From Saccharopolyspora oryzae (lineage in GTDB: Bacteria > Actinomycetota > Actinomycetes > Mycobacteriales > Pseudonocardiaceae): 35,759 nucleotides of DNA. Both the position numbers and the translations under genes were made by a program. Numbering within the stretch: position 1 is the first letter of the stretch; each line of letters starts with the position of its first letter. The DNA lies in the NCBI RefSeq assembly GCF_027853915.1, contig NZ_JAQGLA010000077.1, forward strand, positions 1 through 35,759, written 5' to 3'. This document shows positions 1-7,583 of this stretch, one piece after another. Below the pieces are notes generated by a model, which ran no database searches, was not told the DNA's origin, and saw only the letters and a list, made by a program, of their open reading frames with translations.

Positions 1-191
1 CCTACCTGAGCTTCCACCTGGACACCTCGACCGGCGGCATGATCGTGGTGTGCCAGGCCGTGGTGTTCGCGCTGGTCTACCTCGGTGCGCCGGAACAGGG
101 CTTGATCGCGCGGGCGGTGCGCCGCCGCGGGCTCGCCGCCGGGCGCGCGAACACCGGACTCGTGGGCAGCGCTGGCCAACCACCGTCATAA
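1..191 (+). CDS. Metal ABC transporter permease, C-terminal fragment
   Basis: The open frame enters from the left edge (first full codon at 3) and stops at TAA 189-191, giving about 62 residues. The visible part carries one hydrophobic membrane segment beginning at GGMIVVCQAVVFALVYL, followed by an Arg-rich cytoplasmic tail. The segment preceded by a T-G-G-x-I-V pattern is typical of the last helix of ABC-3 family permeases (MntB/TroC/ZnuB type), which move Mn2+, Zn2+ or Fe2+ with an ATPase and a binding lipoprotein. It sits 30 nt upstream of a DtxR/MntR-like regulator on the same strand, which fits a manganese uptake operon. Substrate assignment is inference, and the start and most of the protein lie outside the window. 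Confidence 0.6.
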   Translation, partial: YLSFHLDTSTGGMIVVCQAVVFALVYLGAPEQGLIARAVRRRGLAAGRANTGLVGSAGQPPS

Positions 192-221
192 ACGCACCGC
201 AGGCGCCCGTATCGTGAAAGT

Positions 222-908
222 ATGACGAGTATGGCCGAGCGTCCGTCGCCGTCCGTCGAGGACTACCTCCGGGCGATATACGGGCTCAGCGAGCGGGGCG
301 TGCCCGTCACCAACGCAACCCTGACGCAGCGTCTCGGGCTGAGCCCGTCCTCGGTGTCCGGGATGATCAACAAGCTGGACCAGCTCGGCCTGGTCACCCA
401 CGTCCGCTACCGCAGCGTCGAGCTGACCCCGGAAGGCCGCCGCCTGGCCCACGACGTGCTGCGCAGGCACCGGCTGATCGAGCTGTTCCTCGTCGAGGAG
501 CTGAACTACAGCTGGGACGCGGTGCACCGCGAGGCCGACGCCTTGGAGCACGCGGTGTCCGACGAGCTCATCGCGCACATCGCGGCCAAGCTCGGCAACC
601 CCACCCACGACCCGCACGGCGACCCGATCCCGACCGCGGACGGCCGGATGGAAGAACCGGCGACGAAGCTGCTGGACCAGGTCGAGCCCGGCTCGATCGG
701 CACCATCGCGCGGGTCTGGGACACCGATTCGGAACTGCTGCGCTACCTCACCGAGCACGGCATGACGCTGGGCTCGCGCATCGAGGTCGTGGAGCGCAAG
801 CCGTTCGGCGGGCCGCTGGTGGTGCGCGTCGGCGAACCCCCGAACGACGAAACGCACTTCGTGGGCAACGAGATCGCCGCGGCGCTATCGATCAGCGTGC
901 ACCGGTGA
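222..908 (+). CDS. DtxR/MntR-family metal-dependent transcriptional regulator
   Basis: 228 residues. An N-terminal winged helix (about 10-75, recognition helix around SPSSVSGMINKLDQLG) is followed by the metal-binding/dimerisation domain (about 76-145) and a C-terminal FeoA/SH3-like domain (about 150-226), so this is the long three-domain form. The residue matching Met10 of DtxR is Asp14 (VEDYLRAIY), as in Bacillus MntR Asp8. The residue matching Cys102 of DtxR is Asp106 (EADALEH), with Glu109-His110 following. These acidic ligands favour Mn2+ over Fe2+ sensing; that is inference from known DtxR and MntR sites. It lies directly behind a metal ABC permease gene and probably represses it when metal is plentiful. 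The start is the first ATG at 222; an alternative in-frame ATG lies three codons further in. The 3' end overlaps the convergent gene by 24 nt. Confidence 0.88.
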   Translation: MTSMAERPSPSVEDYLRAIYGLSERGVPVTNATLTQRLGLSPSSVSGMINKLDQLGLVTHVRYRSVELTPEGRRLAHDVLRRHRLIELFLVEELNYSWDAVHREADALEHAVSDELIAHIAAKLGNPTHDPHGDPIPTADGRMEEPATKLLDQVEPGSIGTIARVWDTDSELLRYLTEHGMTLGSRIEVVERKPFGGPLVVRVGEPPNDETHFVGNEIAAALSISVHR

Positions 909-1355
909 GCCGTCGGTGAACCGCGGGCCCACCGTGCGGGCGGTCACCACGCGAGCGCGTTCCGGCTGCTCGGCCGGCTCCTCGCCGTAGACCTGCTCGG
1001 TCACCAACCGGCCGTGCAGCTCGTCGGTCCGGTGCGCGCCCAGGACCGCCAGCAGCAGGTCGAACCGGCTGTCGGTCAGCGCGACCGCGACGTAGCAGAA
1101 CCCGGCCAGACCGATGAACACCAGACCGGACACCCACAGCACCGGCGCGCCCTGCACCAGGAACATCACCGCGACGGCCAGCACCAGGGCGGATCCGAAG
1201 GCCACCCCGCGGGCGATGGACACCTGCTTCAGCATCGAGCGGAACGCGGGGTACTGCTCGCACAGCTGCCGCAGGATCCGGCTGCGCTCCCGGCGGTCCA
1301 GCTCCGCGAGCCGGCTCAAGCCCGCGGTGACCGGCTTCGCCGCGCGGTTGGCCAT
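885..1355 (-). CDS. Small two-helix membrane protein of unknown function
   Basis: 156 residues from the ATG at 1355, chosen because AGGAG lies just upstream on the minus strand; an upstream extension to 1415 lacks such a site. The N-terminal part (about 1-50) is charged, with LDRRERSRILRQLCEQYP resembling a cytoplasmic helix. Two hydrophobic helices follow (about 51-70 and 75-98), then a charged C-terminal tail rich in Arg and Glu. I do not recognise a family with certainty. Many actinobacteria have short proteins of this layout (charged helix, two helices, short tail), but no catalytic motif is visible. It is convergent with the metal regulator and overlaps its 3' end by 24 nt, and is divergent from the VOC-protein gene across a 274-nt gap. 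Confidence 0.65.
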   Translation of the reverse strand: MANRAAKPVTAGLSRLAELDRRERSRILRQLCEQYPAFRSMLKQVSIARGVAFGSALVLAVAVMFLVQGAPVLWVSGLVFIGLAGFCYVAVALTDSRFDLLLAVLGAHRTDELHGRLVTEQVYGEEPAEQPERARVVTARTVGPRFTDGSPVHADR

Positions 1356-1629
1356 GGCTGCTCCTGTACCCCCGGGTGCTTGCACGATCGGGCACCCCGA
1401 CACGCTGATCCGCACGCTGAGTGACCACTCCTAGTCGATCACGTGGACGGTCCAGGATCAAGGCGTCATTCGGGGGCGTTCGATTGCGGTAGGGGCACCG
1501 AAAAGTAACGCCACCGGGTGACAGTGCTCCGCTTGATCGACCGCCGGGGTTTTCCCGGCCGGGACGCCGGTCACCCTCCGAGGTAGCCGGGGTCGATGCG
1601 GAGCCCCGCGGAGCGCCGGAGGAGGAGCG

Positions 1630-2394
1630 ATGGCCATCGCAAAGGGCGCGCCCGCCTGGGTGGACCTGGCCACCCACCAGGTGTCCGAGGTCCGGGACTT
1701 CTACACCGGTCTGTTCGGCTGGCACTGGATCCAGCGGCCGGACTACAACATCGCGTTGAAGGAGCACAAGCCGGTCGCCGGCGTGCTGCCGCCCGAGGTC
1801 GAGGCGCCGACCGCCTGGACGCTGTACCTGGAGTGCGGATCGGCCCGCCGCGCGGTGGAACACGTCCGAGCTCTGGGCGGGAAAGTGCTGGTCCCACCCA
1901 CGGAAACGCCCGCGGACGAGATGTTCCTGGTCGCCGAGGACCCCACCGGCGCGGTGGTCGGCCTCTGGGAAGCACCGCCCAACGGCACGTTCGGCCGGGA
2001 CCACGCCGGGATGCTCTGCTGGGCCGAGCTGCACACCCGTGACGGCTCCGCCGCCGACCCGTTCTACGCGGACCTGCTGGGCTACCGCCAGGAGCAGATC
2101 GGCGAGCCGGGCGACGGGTTCGACTACACCGTCTGGTACGTCGACGACCAGCCGACCGTGGGCCGCTACGAGACCAGCCTCACGCTGCCCGAGGACGTGC
2201 CCGCGCACTGGCAGCTGTACTTCCAGGTCAACCCGGACCACAACACCGATGAGGCGACCGCGAAGGCGGTCGAGCTCGGCGGCAAGGTCCTGCGCGAACC
2301 CTCGGACTCCCCGCACGGCCGCCTCGCCCTGCTCCAGGACGTCGTGGGCGCGACCTTCTTCGTCATCGACACGGCCCAGCGCACCGGCGAGTGA
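1630..2394 (+). CDS. VOC (glyoxalase/bleomycin-resistance fold) family protein, two tandem domains
   Basis: 254 residues behind a very strong ribosome site (GGAGGAGGAGCG just before ATG). Two vicinal-oxygen-chelate domains are seen, about 8-120 (WVDLATHQVSEVRDFYTGLFGW ... AVVGLWE) and about 135-248 (WAELHTRDGSAADPFYADLLGY ... ATFFVID). The layout and the opening lines resemble the mycobacterial 27-30 kDa antigen Cfp30B and related proteins of actinobacteria, whose substrate is not settled. Candidate chelating positions (an acidic or histidine residue near each domain start and a late Glu) are only partly conserved, so enzymatic activity should not be assumed. It is monocistronic in appearance and convergent with the methyltransferase gene, only 10 nt apart. 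Confident of family, not of function. Confidence 0.85.
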   Translation: MAIAKGAPAWVDLATHQVSEVRDFYTGLFGWHWIQRPDYNIALKEHKPVAGVLPPEVEAPTAWTLYLECGSARRAVEHVRALGGKVLVPPTETPADEMFLVAEDPTGAVVGLWEAPPNGTFGRDHAGMLCWAELHTRDGSAADPFYADLLGYRQEQIGEPGDGFDYTVWYVDDQPTVGRYETSLTLPEDVPAHWQLYFQVNPDHNTDEATAKAVELGGKVLREPSDSPHGRLALLQDVVGATFFVIDTAQRTGE

Positions 2395-2404
2395 TCGGCA
2401 GGGT

Positions 2405-3136
2405 TCAGGGCATCAGGAGGGTGGTCGGCTTCCGGCGGATCCGGACGCGGTAGCCGACCGGGACCGTGCAGCCGGCGGTTTCGCGGGCCGCGCGGGCGGC
2501 GACCTTCGCGGAGAACTCGATGCCCAGGACCGCTTCGAGGGACTCGCGGTCGTCGAAGCGCCACACGGTGTCCACCGAGGTGCTCTCGAAGTCGTGGAGC
2601 TGGAAGAACGACTCGATCGCGACCGGATCGACCTGCGGCGCGTCCGCCCGCATCCAGTCCCCGTACGGCGAGCTCGCAGCGTCCAGGTCGACGATCGCGA
2701 TCACGCCGCCCGGGCGCAGCACTCGCTCCGCCTCGGCCAGCCCCGGCTCGCAGCCGGGGCCGAAGAAGTAGGCCGTCCGCGCGTGCACCAGGTCCGCGCT
2801 GGCATCGGCCAGCGGCAGCTGCTGCGCAGGCGCCTGCCGAACGTCCACACCGGGGATTCCGGCCACCCGGCGACGCGCCTGCTCGACCAGCGGCGGATGC
2901 GGCTCGACACCGATCACGGTGCGCGCCTCGGCGGCGAAGAGCGGCAGGTGGAAGCCGTCGCCGCAACCGATGTCGACGACGTCCCGATCAACCCAGTCGC
3001 AACGCTCCCGCAGCGCGCTCCACAACGCGCCGGTGGCGTCCTGCGCCCGGTTCTCGATCTCGAACAGCTCCGGCCAGTGCCAGATGTTGGGGCTCGGCGT
3101 CACCTGCGGCCGAGCCGGTTTCCGCCAGCCGATCAT
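2405..3136 (-). CDS. Class I SAM-dependent methyltransferase
   Basis: 243 residues. Motif I is VVDIGCGDGFHLPLF (about residues 52-66), followed by an acidic strand end VIGVEP and a post-I region with LPLADASADLVHAR, and then the GG turn ERVLRPGGVIAIVDLD, the classical Rossmann-fold order of Methyltransf_11/UbiE-like enzymes. The acceptor substrate cannot be read from the sequence. Translation is coupled to cdsA: the cdsA stop and this ATG share one base (TGATG, 3138-3134). That suggests co-expression with the phospholipid gene, though a functional link to lipids is only inference. The reading frame is open upstream into cdsA, but that extension lies in the wrong frame of a clear gene and was rejected. 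Confidence 0.85.
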   Translation of the reverse strand: MIGWRKPARPQVTPSPNIWHWPELFEIENRAQDATGALWSALRERCDWVDRDVVDIGCGDGFHLPLFAAEARTVIGVEPHPPLVEQARRRVAGIPGVDVRQAPAQQLPLADASADLVHARTAYFFGPGCEPGLAEAERVLRPGGVIAIVDLDAASSPYGDWMRADAPQVDPVAIESFFQLHDFESTSVDTVWRFDDRESLEAVLGIEFSAKVAARAARETAGCTVPVGYRVRIRRKPTTLLMP

Positions 3137-3981
3137 CAGGACGGGATCAGCCAGAAGAGGATCATCCACGCGGCTGCCGCGGATGGGAGGAGCGAGTCCA
3201 TGCGGTCCATCAGGCCTCCGTGGCCGGGCAATAGGTTGCCCATGTCCTTGATGCCGAGGTCCCGCTTGATCAGCGACTCCATCAGGTCGCCCAGCGTCGA
3301 GGTGCACACCAGGGCCGCGCCGAACAGCACGCCCATCCACCACTGGCCGCCGAGCATCAGGCTCACCGACAGCGCGCCGGCCACCACGCCGGTCAGCATC
3401 GAGCCCGCGAAGCCCTCCCAGGACTTCTTCGGGCTGATGTTCGGCGCCATCGGGTGCTTGCCGAACAGCACGCCGAACGCGTAACCACCGGTGTCGGAAG
3501 CGACGACACCGATCATGAAGCACAGCGCGCGGAACGCGCCGTCCTCCGGCCGCACCAGCATCGCGGCGAACGCGGCGAACAGCGGGACGTACGCAGCGGT
3601 GAACACCGATGACGTCACGTCCCGCACGTAGCCGTCGACCCCGTGCCGGAACCGCCAGGCCAGGCAGGCCAGCACGGTGATCGCGAAGGCGACCAGCGCG
3701 CCGCGCAGCCCGAACGGCCAGGACAGCCACACCATGGCTTGCCCGCCCACCAGCACGGGGACGAGCGAAACCCTGATGTCGGCGCCGCGTTTGAACGCGC
3801 TGGCCAGCTCCACGCTGGAAACCGCCACCGCAGCAGCGACGATGCCGATGAACACGAAGCGCACCATCAGCAACGAGAGGATGATCGCGGCGCCGAGCAC
3901 TACCCCGACGCCGATGGCGGCACGGAGATCGCGTCCGGCCCGGGAAGGACGCGAAGGCGGGTCCGGGGTGTCAGCGGACAT
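3136..3981 (-). CDS. cdsA: Phosphatidate cytidylyltransferase (CDP-diacylglycerol synthase)
   Basis: 281 residues from ATG 3981, preferred because AAGGTGAG sits about eight bases upstream; a GTG at 4017, directly after the frr stop, would add 12 residues. The enzyme makes CDP-diacylglycerol from CTP and phosphatidate in the membrane and feeds all phospholipid synthesis. About eight hydrophobic segments are visible. The family signature is intact near the C terminus: S-L-I-K-R-D-x(3)-K-D followed by L-P-G-H-G-G-L-M-D-R-M-D. It follows frr in the conserved order rpsB-tsf-pyrH-frr-cdsA and is translationally coupled to the downstream methyltransferase by a one-base overlap. Confidence 0.95.
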   Translation of the reverse strand: MSADTPDPPSRPSRAGRDLRAAIGVGVVLGAAIILSLLMVRFVFIGIVAAAVAVSSVELASAFKRGADIRVSLVPVLVGGQAMVWLSWPFGLRGALVAFAITVLACLAWRFRHGVDGYVRDVTSSVFTAAYVPLFAAFAAMLVRPEDGAFRALCFMIGVVASDTGGYAFGVLFGKHPMAPNISPKKSWEGFAGSMLTGVVAGALSVSLMLGGQWWMGVLFGAALVCTSTLGDLMESLIKRDLGIKDMGNLLPGHGGLMDRMDSLLPSAAAAWMILFWLIPS

Positions 3982-4017
3982 TCCGGACTCACCTTCGCAT
4001 TGGCCGGCCGTCACCAC

Positions 4018-4575
4018 TCAGACCTCGAGCAGTTCCGCTTCCTTGTGCTTCACAAGGTCGTCGATCTGGGCGGTGTAGCGGTGGGTGAGGTTGTCGAGCT
4101 CCTTCTCACCCCGGGTGCCCTCGTCCTCGCCGGCCTCGCCGTCCTTGACGATCCGGTCGATCTCTTCCTTCACCTTGCGGCGAACGCCGCGGACGCTGAC
4201 CTTGCCTTCCTCGCCCTTGGTCTTGGCGAGCTTGACCATCTCCTTGCGGCGCTCCTCGGTCATCTGCGGGATCGCCACCCGGATGAGCTGACCGTCGTTC
4301 GACGGGTTCACACCCAGGTCGGAGTCGCGGATCGCCTTCTCCATCGCCGCCAGCTGGCTGGCGTCGTAGGGCTTGATGACCACCAGCCGCGCCTCCGGCA
4401 CGGAAACGCTGGCCAGCTGGTTCAACGGAGTCGGCGAACCGTAGTACTCGACGACGATGCCGGAGAACATCGCGGGGTTCGCGCGGCCGGTGCGAACGGT
4501 GGCCAGTTCGTCCTTGGCCCGCTCCACCGCCTTTTGCATCTTCTCCTCGCCTTCGAGAAGAGCTTCGTCGATCAC
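4018..4575 (-). CDS. frr: Ribosome recycling factor
   Basis: 185 residues, the normal length. RRF with EF-G splits the post-termination ribosome. Recognised by the conserved blocks VRTGRANPAMFSGIVVEYYG, PLNQLASVSVPEARLVVIKPYD, LGVNPSNDGQLIRVAIPQMTEERR and the C-terminal coiled-coil arm VRRKVKEEIDRIVKDGE. The start is a GTG at 4575 preceded by a strong AAGGAG. The gap to pyrH is about 100 nt and holds a small hairpin (4633-4649, seven-base stem) without a T tract, so pyrH-frr read-through is likely. Confidence 0.97.
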   Translation of the reverse strand: MIDEALLEGEEKMQKAVERAKDELATVRTGRANPAMFSGIVVEYYGSPTPLNQLASVSVPEARLVVIKPYDASQLAAMEKAIRDSDLGVNPSNDGQLIRVAIPQMTEERRKEMVKLAKTKGEEGKVSVRGVRRKVKEEIDRIVKDGEAGEDEGTRGEKELDNLTHRYTAQIDDLVKHKEAELLEV

Positions 4576-4678
4576 GGCTGCTCCTTAAGTCTGTGCCGAC
4601 CGGTGGACATTGCAAGTGTGGCGCGCGGTGCGCCGCCGTCCCACGGCGGGCCCGCGACCAGATCAGGATCCAGCACCG

Positions 4679-5428
4679 TCAGGCCGACGCGGCGGCCGGG
4701 GTGCTGACCAACGTGCCGATCTTCTCCCCACCCACGGCGCGGGCGATGTTGCCCTCTTCCAGCAGGTTGAAGACCAGGATCGGCATGGCGTTGTCCATGC
4801 AGAGGCTGAACGCGGTCGCGTCGGCGACCTTCAGGCCGCGCTCCAGCACCTCGCGGTGCGTGATGCTGTCGAACAGCTTCGCGTCCGGAGTGGTCTTCGG
4901 GTCCGCGGTGTAGACGCCGTCGACGGCCTTGGCCATCAGCACGACCTCGCAGCCGATCTCCAGCGCGCGCTGCGCCGCGGTGGTGTCGGTGGAGAAGTAC
5001 GGCATCCCGGTGCCGGCACCGAAGATCACCACGCGGCCCTTCTCCATGTGCCGCATGGCGCGGCGCGGGATGTAGGGCTCGGCCACCTGGCCCATGTCGA
5101 TCGCAGTCATCACGCGGGTGTCGATGCCGTGCTCGCGCTCCAGGAAGTCCTGCAGCGCCAGGCAGTTCATCACGGTGCCCAGCATGGCCATGTAGTCGCC
5201 GCGGGCTCGCTCCATACCGCGTTGCTGCAGCTCAGCGCCGCGGAAGAAGTTGCCGCCACCGATCACGATGGCCACCTCGACACCATCGGCGACGATCTCG
5301 GCGATCTGCCGGGCGACCGTGCCGACCACGTCCGGGTCGATTCCGACGCTGCCCCCGCCGAACATCTCACCGCCCAGTTTGAGCAGCACTCGTCCATAAC
5401 CGCGCTGCGTCGGGCCCTCGTCGGTCAC
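4679..5428 (-). CDS. pyrH: Uridylate (UMP) kinase
   Basis: 249 residues, starting at GTG 5428 directly behind AGGAGG (5433-5438 region); the frame remains open upstream to 5650 but that stretch has no ribosome site and lies in the repeat-bearing gap. PyrH phosphorylates UMP to UDP with ATP and belongs to the amino acid kinase fold, unlike eukaryotic UMP kinases. Seen: VLLKLGGEMF (phosphate-binding start), IVIGGGNFFRG, the conserved FGAGTGMPYFSTDTTAAQRA block and AVDGVYTADP. It is followed by frr and cdsA on the same strand. Confidence 0.96.
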   Translation of the reverse strand: MTDEGPTQRGYGRVLLKLGGEMFGGGSVGIDPDVVGTVARQIAEIVADGVEVAIVIGGGNFFRGAELQQRGMERARGDYMAMLGTVMNCLALQDFLEREHGIDTRVMTAIDMGQVAEPYIPRRAMRHMEKGRVVIFGAGTGMPYFSTDTTAAQRALEIGCEVVLMAKAVDGVYTADPKTTPDAKLFDSITHREVLERGLKVADATAFSLCMDNAMPILVFNLLEEGNIARAVGGEKIGTLVSTPAAASA

Positions 5429-5474
5429 TGATTCCTCCTGCGAGGTTCTTAGCGGTCTGTGATCAATTCGCGTT

Positions 5475-5565
5475 GGTGGCACCTGGCGGAACCTCATGCG
5501 CCTTCTCGGCCGGGACGCGGCCGCCCTCGAGAAGACGCATGAGAACCCGCAGGTGGCGAGCCACC
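5475..5565. repeat. Long imperfect inverted repeat, copy 1 of a two-copy intergenic element
   Basis: A nested hairpin in the tsf-pyrH gap. Pairing: GGTGGC 5475-5480 with GCCACC 5560-5565; ACCT 5481-5484 with AGGT 5551-5554; GCGG 5486-5489 with CCGC 5547-5550; a symmetric AAC/AAC internal loop (5490-5492 against 5544-5546); CTCATGCG 5493-5500 with CGCATGAG 5536-5543; one C/A mismatch; CTTCTCG 5502-5508 with CGAGAAG 5528-5534. The arms GGCGGAACCTCA and TGAGAACCCGC recur exactly at 25885-25983. No transposase gene or target duplication is apparent. Function unknown. Confidence 0.75.
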
Positions 5566-5635
5566 TGACGTCCAGTTCAGTCGAGCACGCCGAGCATCTC
5601 AACCGCTCGTCGACGCGGGGTGCTCTCTTGCGAAA

Positions 5636-5663
5636 GCGCCCCGCCTTCACGAAGGCGGGGCGC
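5636..5663 (-). terminator. Hairpin downstream of tsf (distal)
   Basis: Twelve-base-pair perfect stem GCGCCCCGCCTT/AAGGCGGGGCGC around a four-base loop CACG. It lies about 104 nt beyond the tsf stop on the minus strand. The sequence beyond it has no clean T run, so it may act as a GC-type terminator or transcript-end stabiliser. Confidence 0.6.
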
Positions 5664-5690
5664 CGAAGCCGCGTCTGGCGGCTGCCAGGT

Positions 5691-5722
5691 CCACCTGCTC
5701 ACCAGATCAGGTGAGCAGGTGG
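5691..5722 (-). terminator. Hairpin downstream of tsf (proximal)
   Basis: Thirteen-base-pair perfect stem CCACCTGCTCACC (5691-5703) with GGTGAGCAGGTGG (5710-5722), loop AGATCA. It starts 45 nt after the tsf stop on the minus strand and is the first of two tandem strong hairpins before the repeat element and pyrH. It probably separates tsf from pyrH transcription or trims the message. Confidence 0.65.
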
Positions 5723-5766
5723 TACACCACTGGGTGCGATCCCGGCAGACCGCTCGCAGCAGCAGG

Positions 5767-6582
5767 TCAGGCCTGGCCGACCTCGAACCGGGCGAAGCCG
5801 GTGACCGTCACGCCGGCCTCGTCCAGCAGCGCCTTGACGGTCTTCTTGTTGTCCTGCACGGACGGCTGGTCCAGCAGGCAGTTCTCCTTGAAGAAGCCGT
5901 TCAGGCGACCCTCGACGATCTTCGGCAGCGCCTTCTCCGGCTTGCCCTCCGCCTTCGCGGTCTCCTCGGCGATCCGGCGCTCGTTGGCGACCAGGTCTTC
6001 CGGGACGTCGTCGCGGCTCAGGTACTTCGGCTTGAGCGCGGCGACCTGCATCGCGGCGCCGCGAGCGGCCTCCGCGTCGTCACCGGTGTACTCGACCAGC
6101 ACGCCGACGGCCGGCGGCAGGTCCGAGGAGCGGCGGTGCAGGTAGGTGGCCACGGCACCGTCGAACTTGGTGACCCGGCGCAGCTCCAGCTTCTCGCCGA
6201 TCTTGGCGGACAGTTCCTGGATGACCTCGGAGACGGGCTTGCCGTCGAGGTCCGCGGCCAGCGCGCTCTCCAGGTCACCGGCACCGGCGGCCCGGGCGGC
6301 AGCCGCGATCTTGTTGGCCAGCTGGATGAACTCGTCGTTCTTGGCGACGAAGTCCGTCTCGCTGTTCAGCTCGATCAGCACACCGCCGTCAGCGGCGACC
6401 AGGCCCTCGGCGGTGGCGCGCTCGGCGCGCTTGCCGACGTCCTTGGCACCCTTGATGCGGAGGCTCTCGACGGCCTTGTCGAAGTCGCCGTCGTTCTGGT
6501 CGAGCGCCTTCTTGCAGTCCATCATTCCGGCGCCGGTCAGCTCGCGAAGACGCTTGACGTCGGCCGCACTGAAGTTCGCCAT
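5767..6582 (-). CDS. tsf: Translation elongation factor Ts
   Basis: 271 residues, normal for actinobacteria. EF-Ts is the GDP/GTP exchange factor of EF-Tu. The N-terminal UBA-like module MANFSAADVKRLRELTGAG and the signature MMDCKKALDQNDGDFDKAVE are clear, followed by the TDFVAKNDEF core strand and the C-terminal coiled-coil and core repeat region ending in VTGFARFEVGQA. Start ATG 6582; the nearest purine-rich site (GAGGGA) is further upstream than ideal. It follows rpsB after a strong hairpin (6725-6758), so it may be expressed partly by read-through and partly from its own promoter. Confidence 0.97.
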   Translation of the reverse strand: MANFSAADVKRLRELTGAGMMDCKKALDQNDGDFDKAVESLRIKGAKDVGKRAERATAEGLVAADGGVLIELNSETDFVAKNDEFIQLANKIAAAARAAGAGDLESALAADLDGKPVSEVIQELSAKIGEKLELRRVTKFDGAVATYLHRRSSDLPPAVGVLVEYTGDDAEAARGAAMQVAALKPKYLSRDDVPEDLVANERRIAEETAKAEGKPEKALPKIVEGRLNGFFKENCLLDQPSVQDNKKTVKALLDEAGVTVTGFARFEVGQA

Positions 6583-6724
6583 CGTGCGTTATCCGTCCCT
6601 CTTGTTACGAAGCTTAGAAGGTCTTGCTGGCGGGCAGCGGTCCCGCGGCGTCCGATCCGCTCGGCGGGAACCGGTGCCCGACTCGGGCGATCACGCCCTC
6701 AAGTGTGACTGGCAAGCAGCCTGA

Positions 6725-6758
6725 TCGCGCCCCGCGTCCGAAGCCGGACGCGGGGCGC
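6725..6758 (-). terminator. Strong hairpin just after rpsB
   Basis: Fifteen-base-pair stem CGCGCCCCGCGTCCG with CGGACGCGGGGCGCG, four-base loop, beginning seven bases after the rpsB stop on the minus strand. No long T tract follows. Likely a partial terminator or attenuator that sets the rpsB to tsf ratio. Confidence 0.7.
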
Positions 6759-6764
6759 GGTGGA

Positions 6765-7583
6765 TCAGGACTGCGCGGGCTGCTCGCCGCCCTCGGCGGC
6801 CTGGCCGGAACCGGCCAGCAGCTCCTTCTCCCACTCGGCCAGCGGCTCGCCACCGGCCGGCTTCTCCTCGCCCTCCGGGGCGCCGTTGGTGCGGCCGCTG
6901 CGGGCCATCAGGCCCTGGGCGACACCGTCGGCGACCACGCGGGTCAGCAGGGCGGCGGAGCGGATCGCGTCGTCGTTGCCCGGGATCGGGTAGTCGACCT
7001 CGTCCGGGTCGCAGTTGGTGTCGAGGATCGCGACGACCGGGATGCCCAGCTTGCGAGCCTCGCCGACGGCGATGTGCTCCTTCTTGGTGTCCACGATCCA
7101 CACGGCGCTGGGCACCTTGCTCATGTCGCGGATACCGCCGAGGGTCTTCTCGAGCTTGTCCTTCTCGCGGGTCAGCATCAAGATTTCCTTCTTGGTGCGG
7201 CCCTCGAAGCCCCCGGTCTGCTCCATGGTCTCAAGCTCCTTGAGACGCTGCAGACGCTTGTGGACGGTCTGGAAGTTGGTGAGCATGCCACCCAGCCAGC
7301 GCTGGTTCACGTACGGCATGCCGACCCGCTGGGCCTGCTCGGCGATCGCTTCCTGCGCCTGCTTCTTGGTGCCGACGAACAGGATCGTCCCGCCGTGCGC
7401 GACCGTCTGCTTGACGAAGTCGAACGCTCCGTCGATGTAGGTCAGCGTCTGCTGCAGGTCGATGATGTAGATGCCGTTGCGCTCGGTGAAGATGTAGCGC
7501 TTCATCTTCGGGTTCCAGCGACGGGTCTGGTGCCCGAAGTGCACGCCGCTGTCGAGCAGCTGCTTCATGGTGACGACGGCCAT
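6765..7583 (-). CDS. rpsB: 30S ribosomal protein S2
   Basis: 272 residues from ATG 7583 (MAVVTMKQLLDSGVHFGHQ). Conserved S2 blocks are plain: GVHFGHQTRRWNPKMKRYIF, ILFVGTKKQAQEAI, RWLGGMLTNFQT, the DTKKEHIAVGEARKLGIPVVAILDTNCDPD region and AIRSAALL. The C terminus carries an extra acidic/Gly-rich tail of about 40 residues (SGRTNGAPEGEEKPAGGEP and on), a usual actinobacterial extension. The frame is open upstream as far as 8507, but only the 7583 start gives the S2 N terminus. It is preceded by a 405-nt divergent gap rich in inverted repeats that may be an S2 autoregulatory leader. Confidence 0.97.
   Translation of the reverse strand: MAVVTMKQLLDSGVHFGHQTRRWNPKMKRYIFTERNGIYIIDLQQTLTYIDGAFDFVKQTVAHGGTILFVGTKKQAQEAIAEQAQRVGMPYVNQRWLGGMLTNFQTVHKRLQRLKELETMEQTGGFEGRTKKEILMLTREKDKLEKTLGGIRDMSKVPSAVWIVDTKKEHIAVGEARKLGIPVVAILDTNCDPDEVDYPIPGNDDAIRSAALLTRVVADGVAQGLMARSGRTNGAPEGEEKPAGGEPLAEWEKELLAGSGQAAEGGEQPAQS

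Noticed and set aside
1416..1427. GAGTGACCACTC palindrome in the divergent gap before the VOC gene
   Set aside because: A single 12-base palindrome without a second copy or a matching regulator; too little to call an operator.
892..2316. 474-residue minus-strand open frame
   Set aside because: It overlaps the small membrane-protein gene and lies antisense to the VOC gene; composition is Arg/Gly/Ala-rich as expected of a shadow frame in high-GC DNA.
5429..5650. N-terminal extension of pyrH
   Set aside because: No ribosome site at its start, runs through the repeat element, and the GTG at 5428 has AGGAGG directly upstream.
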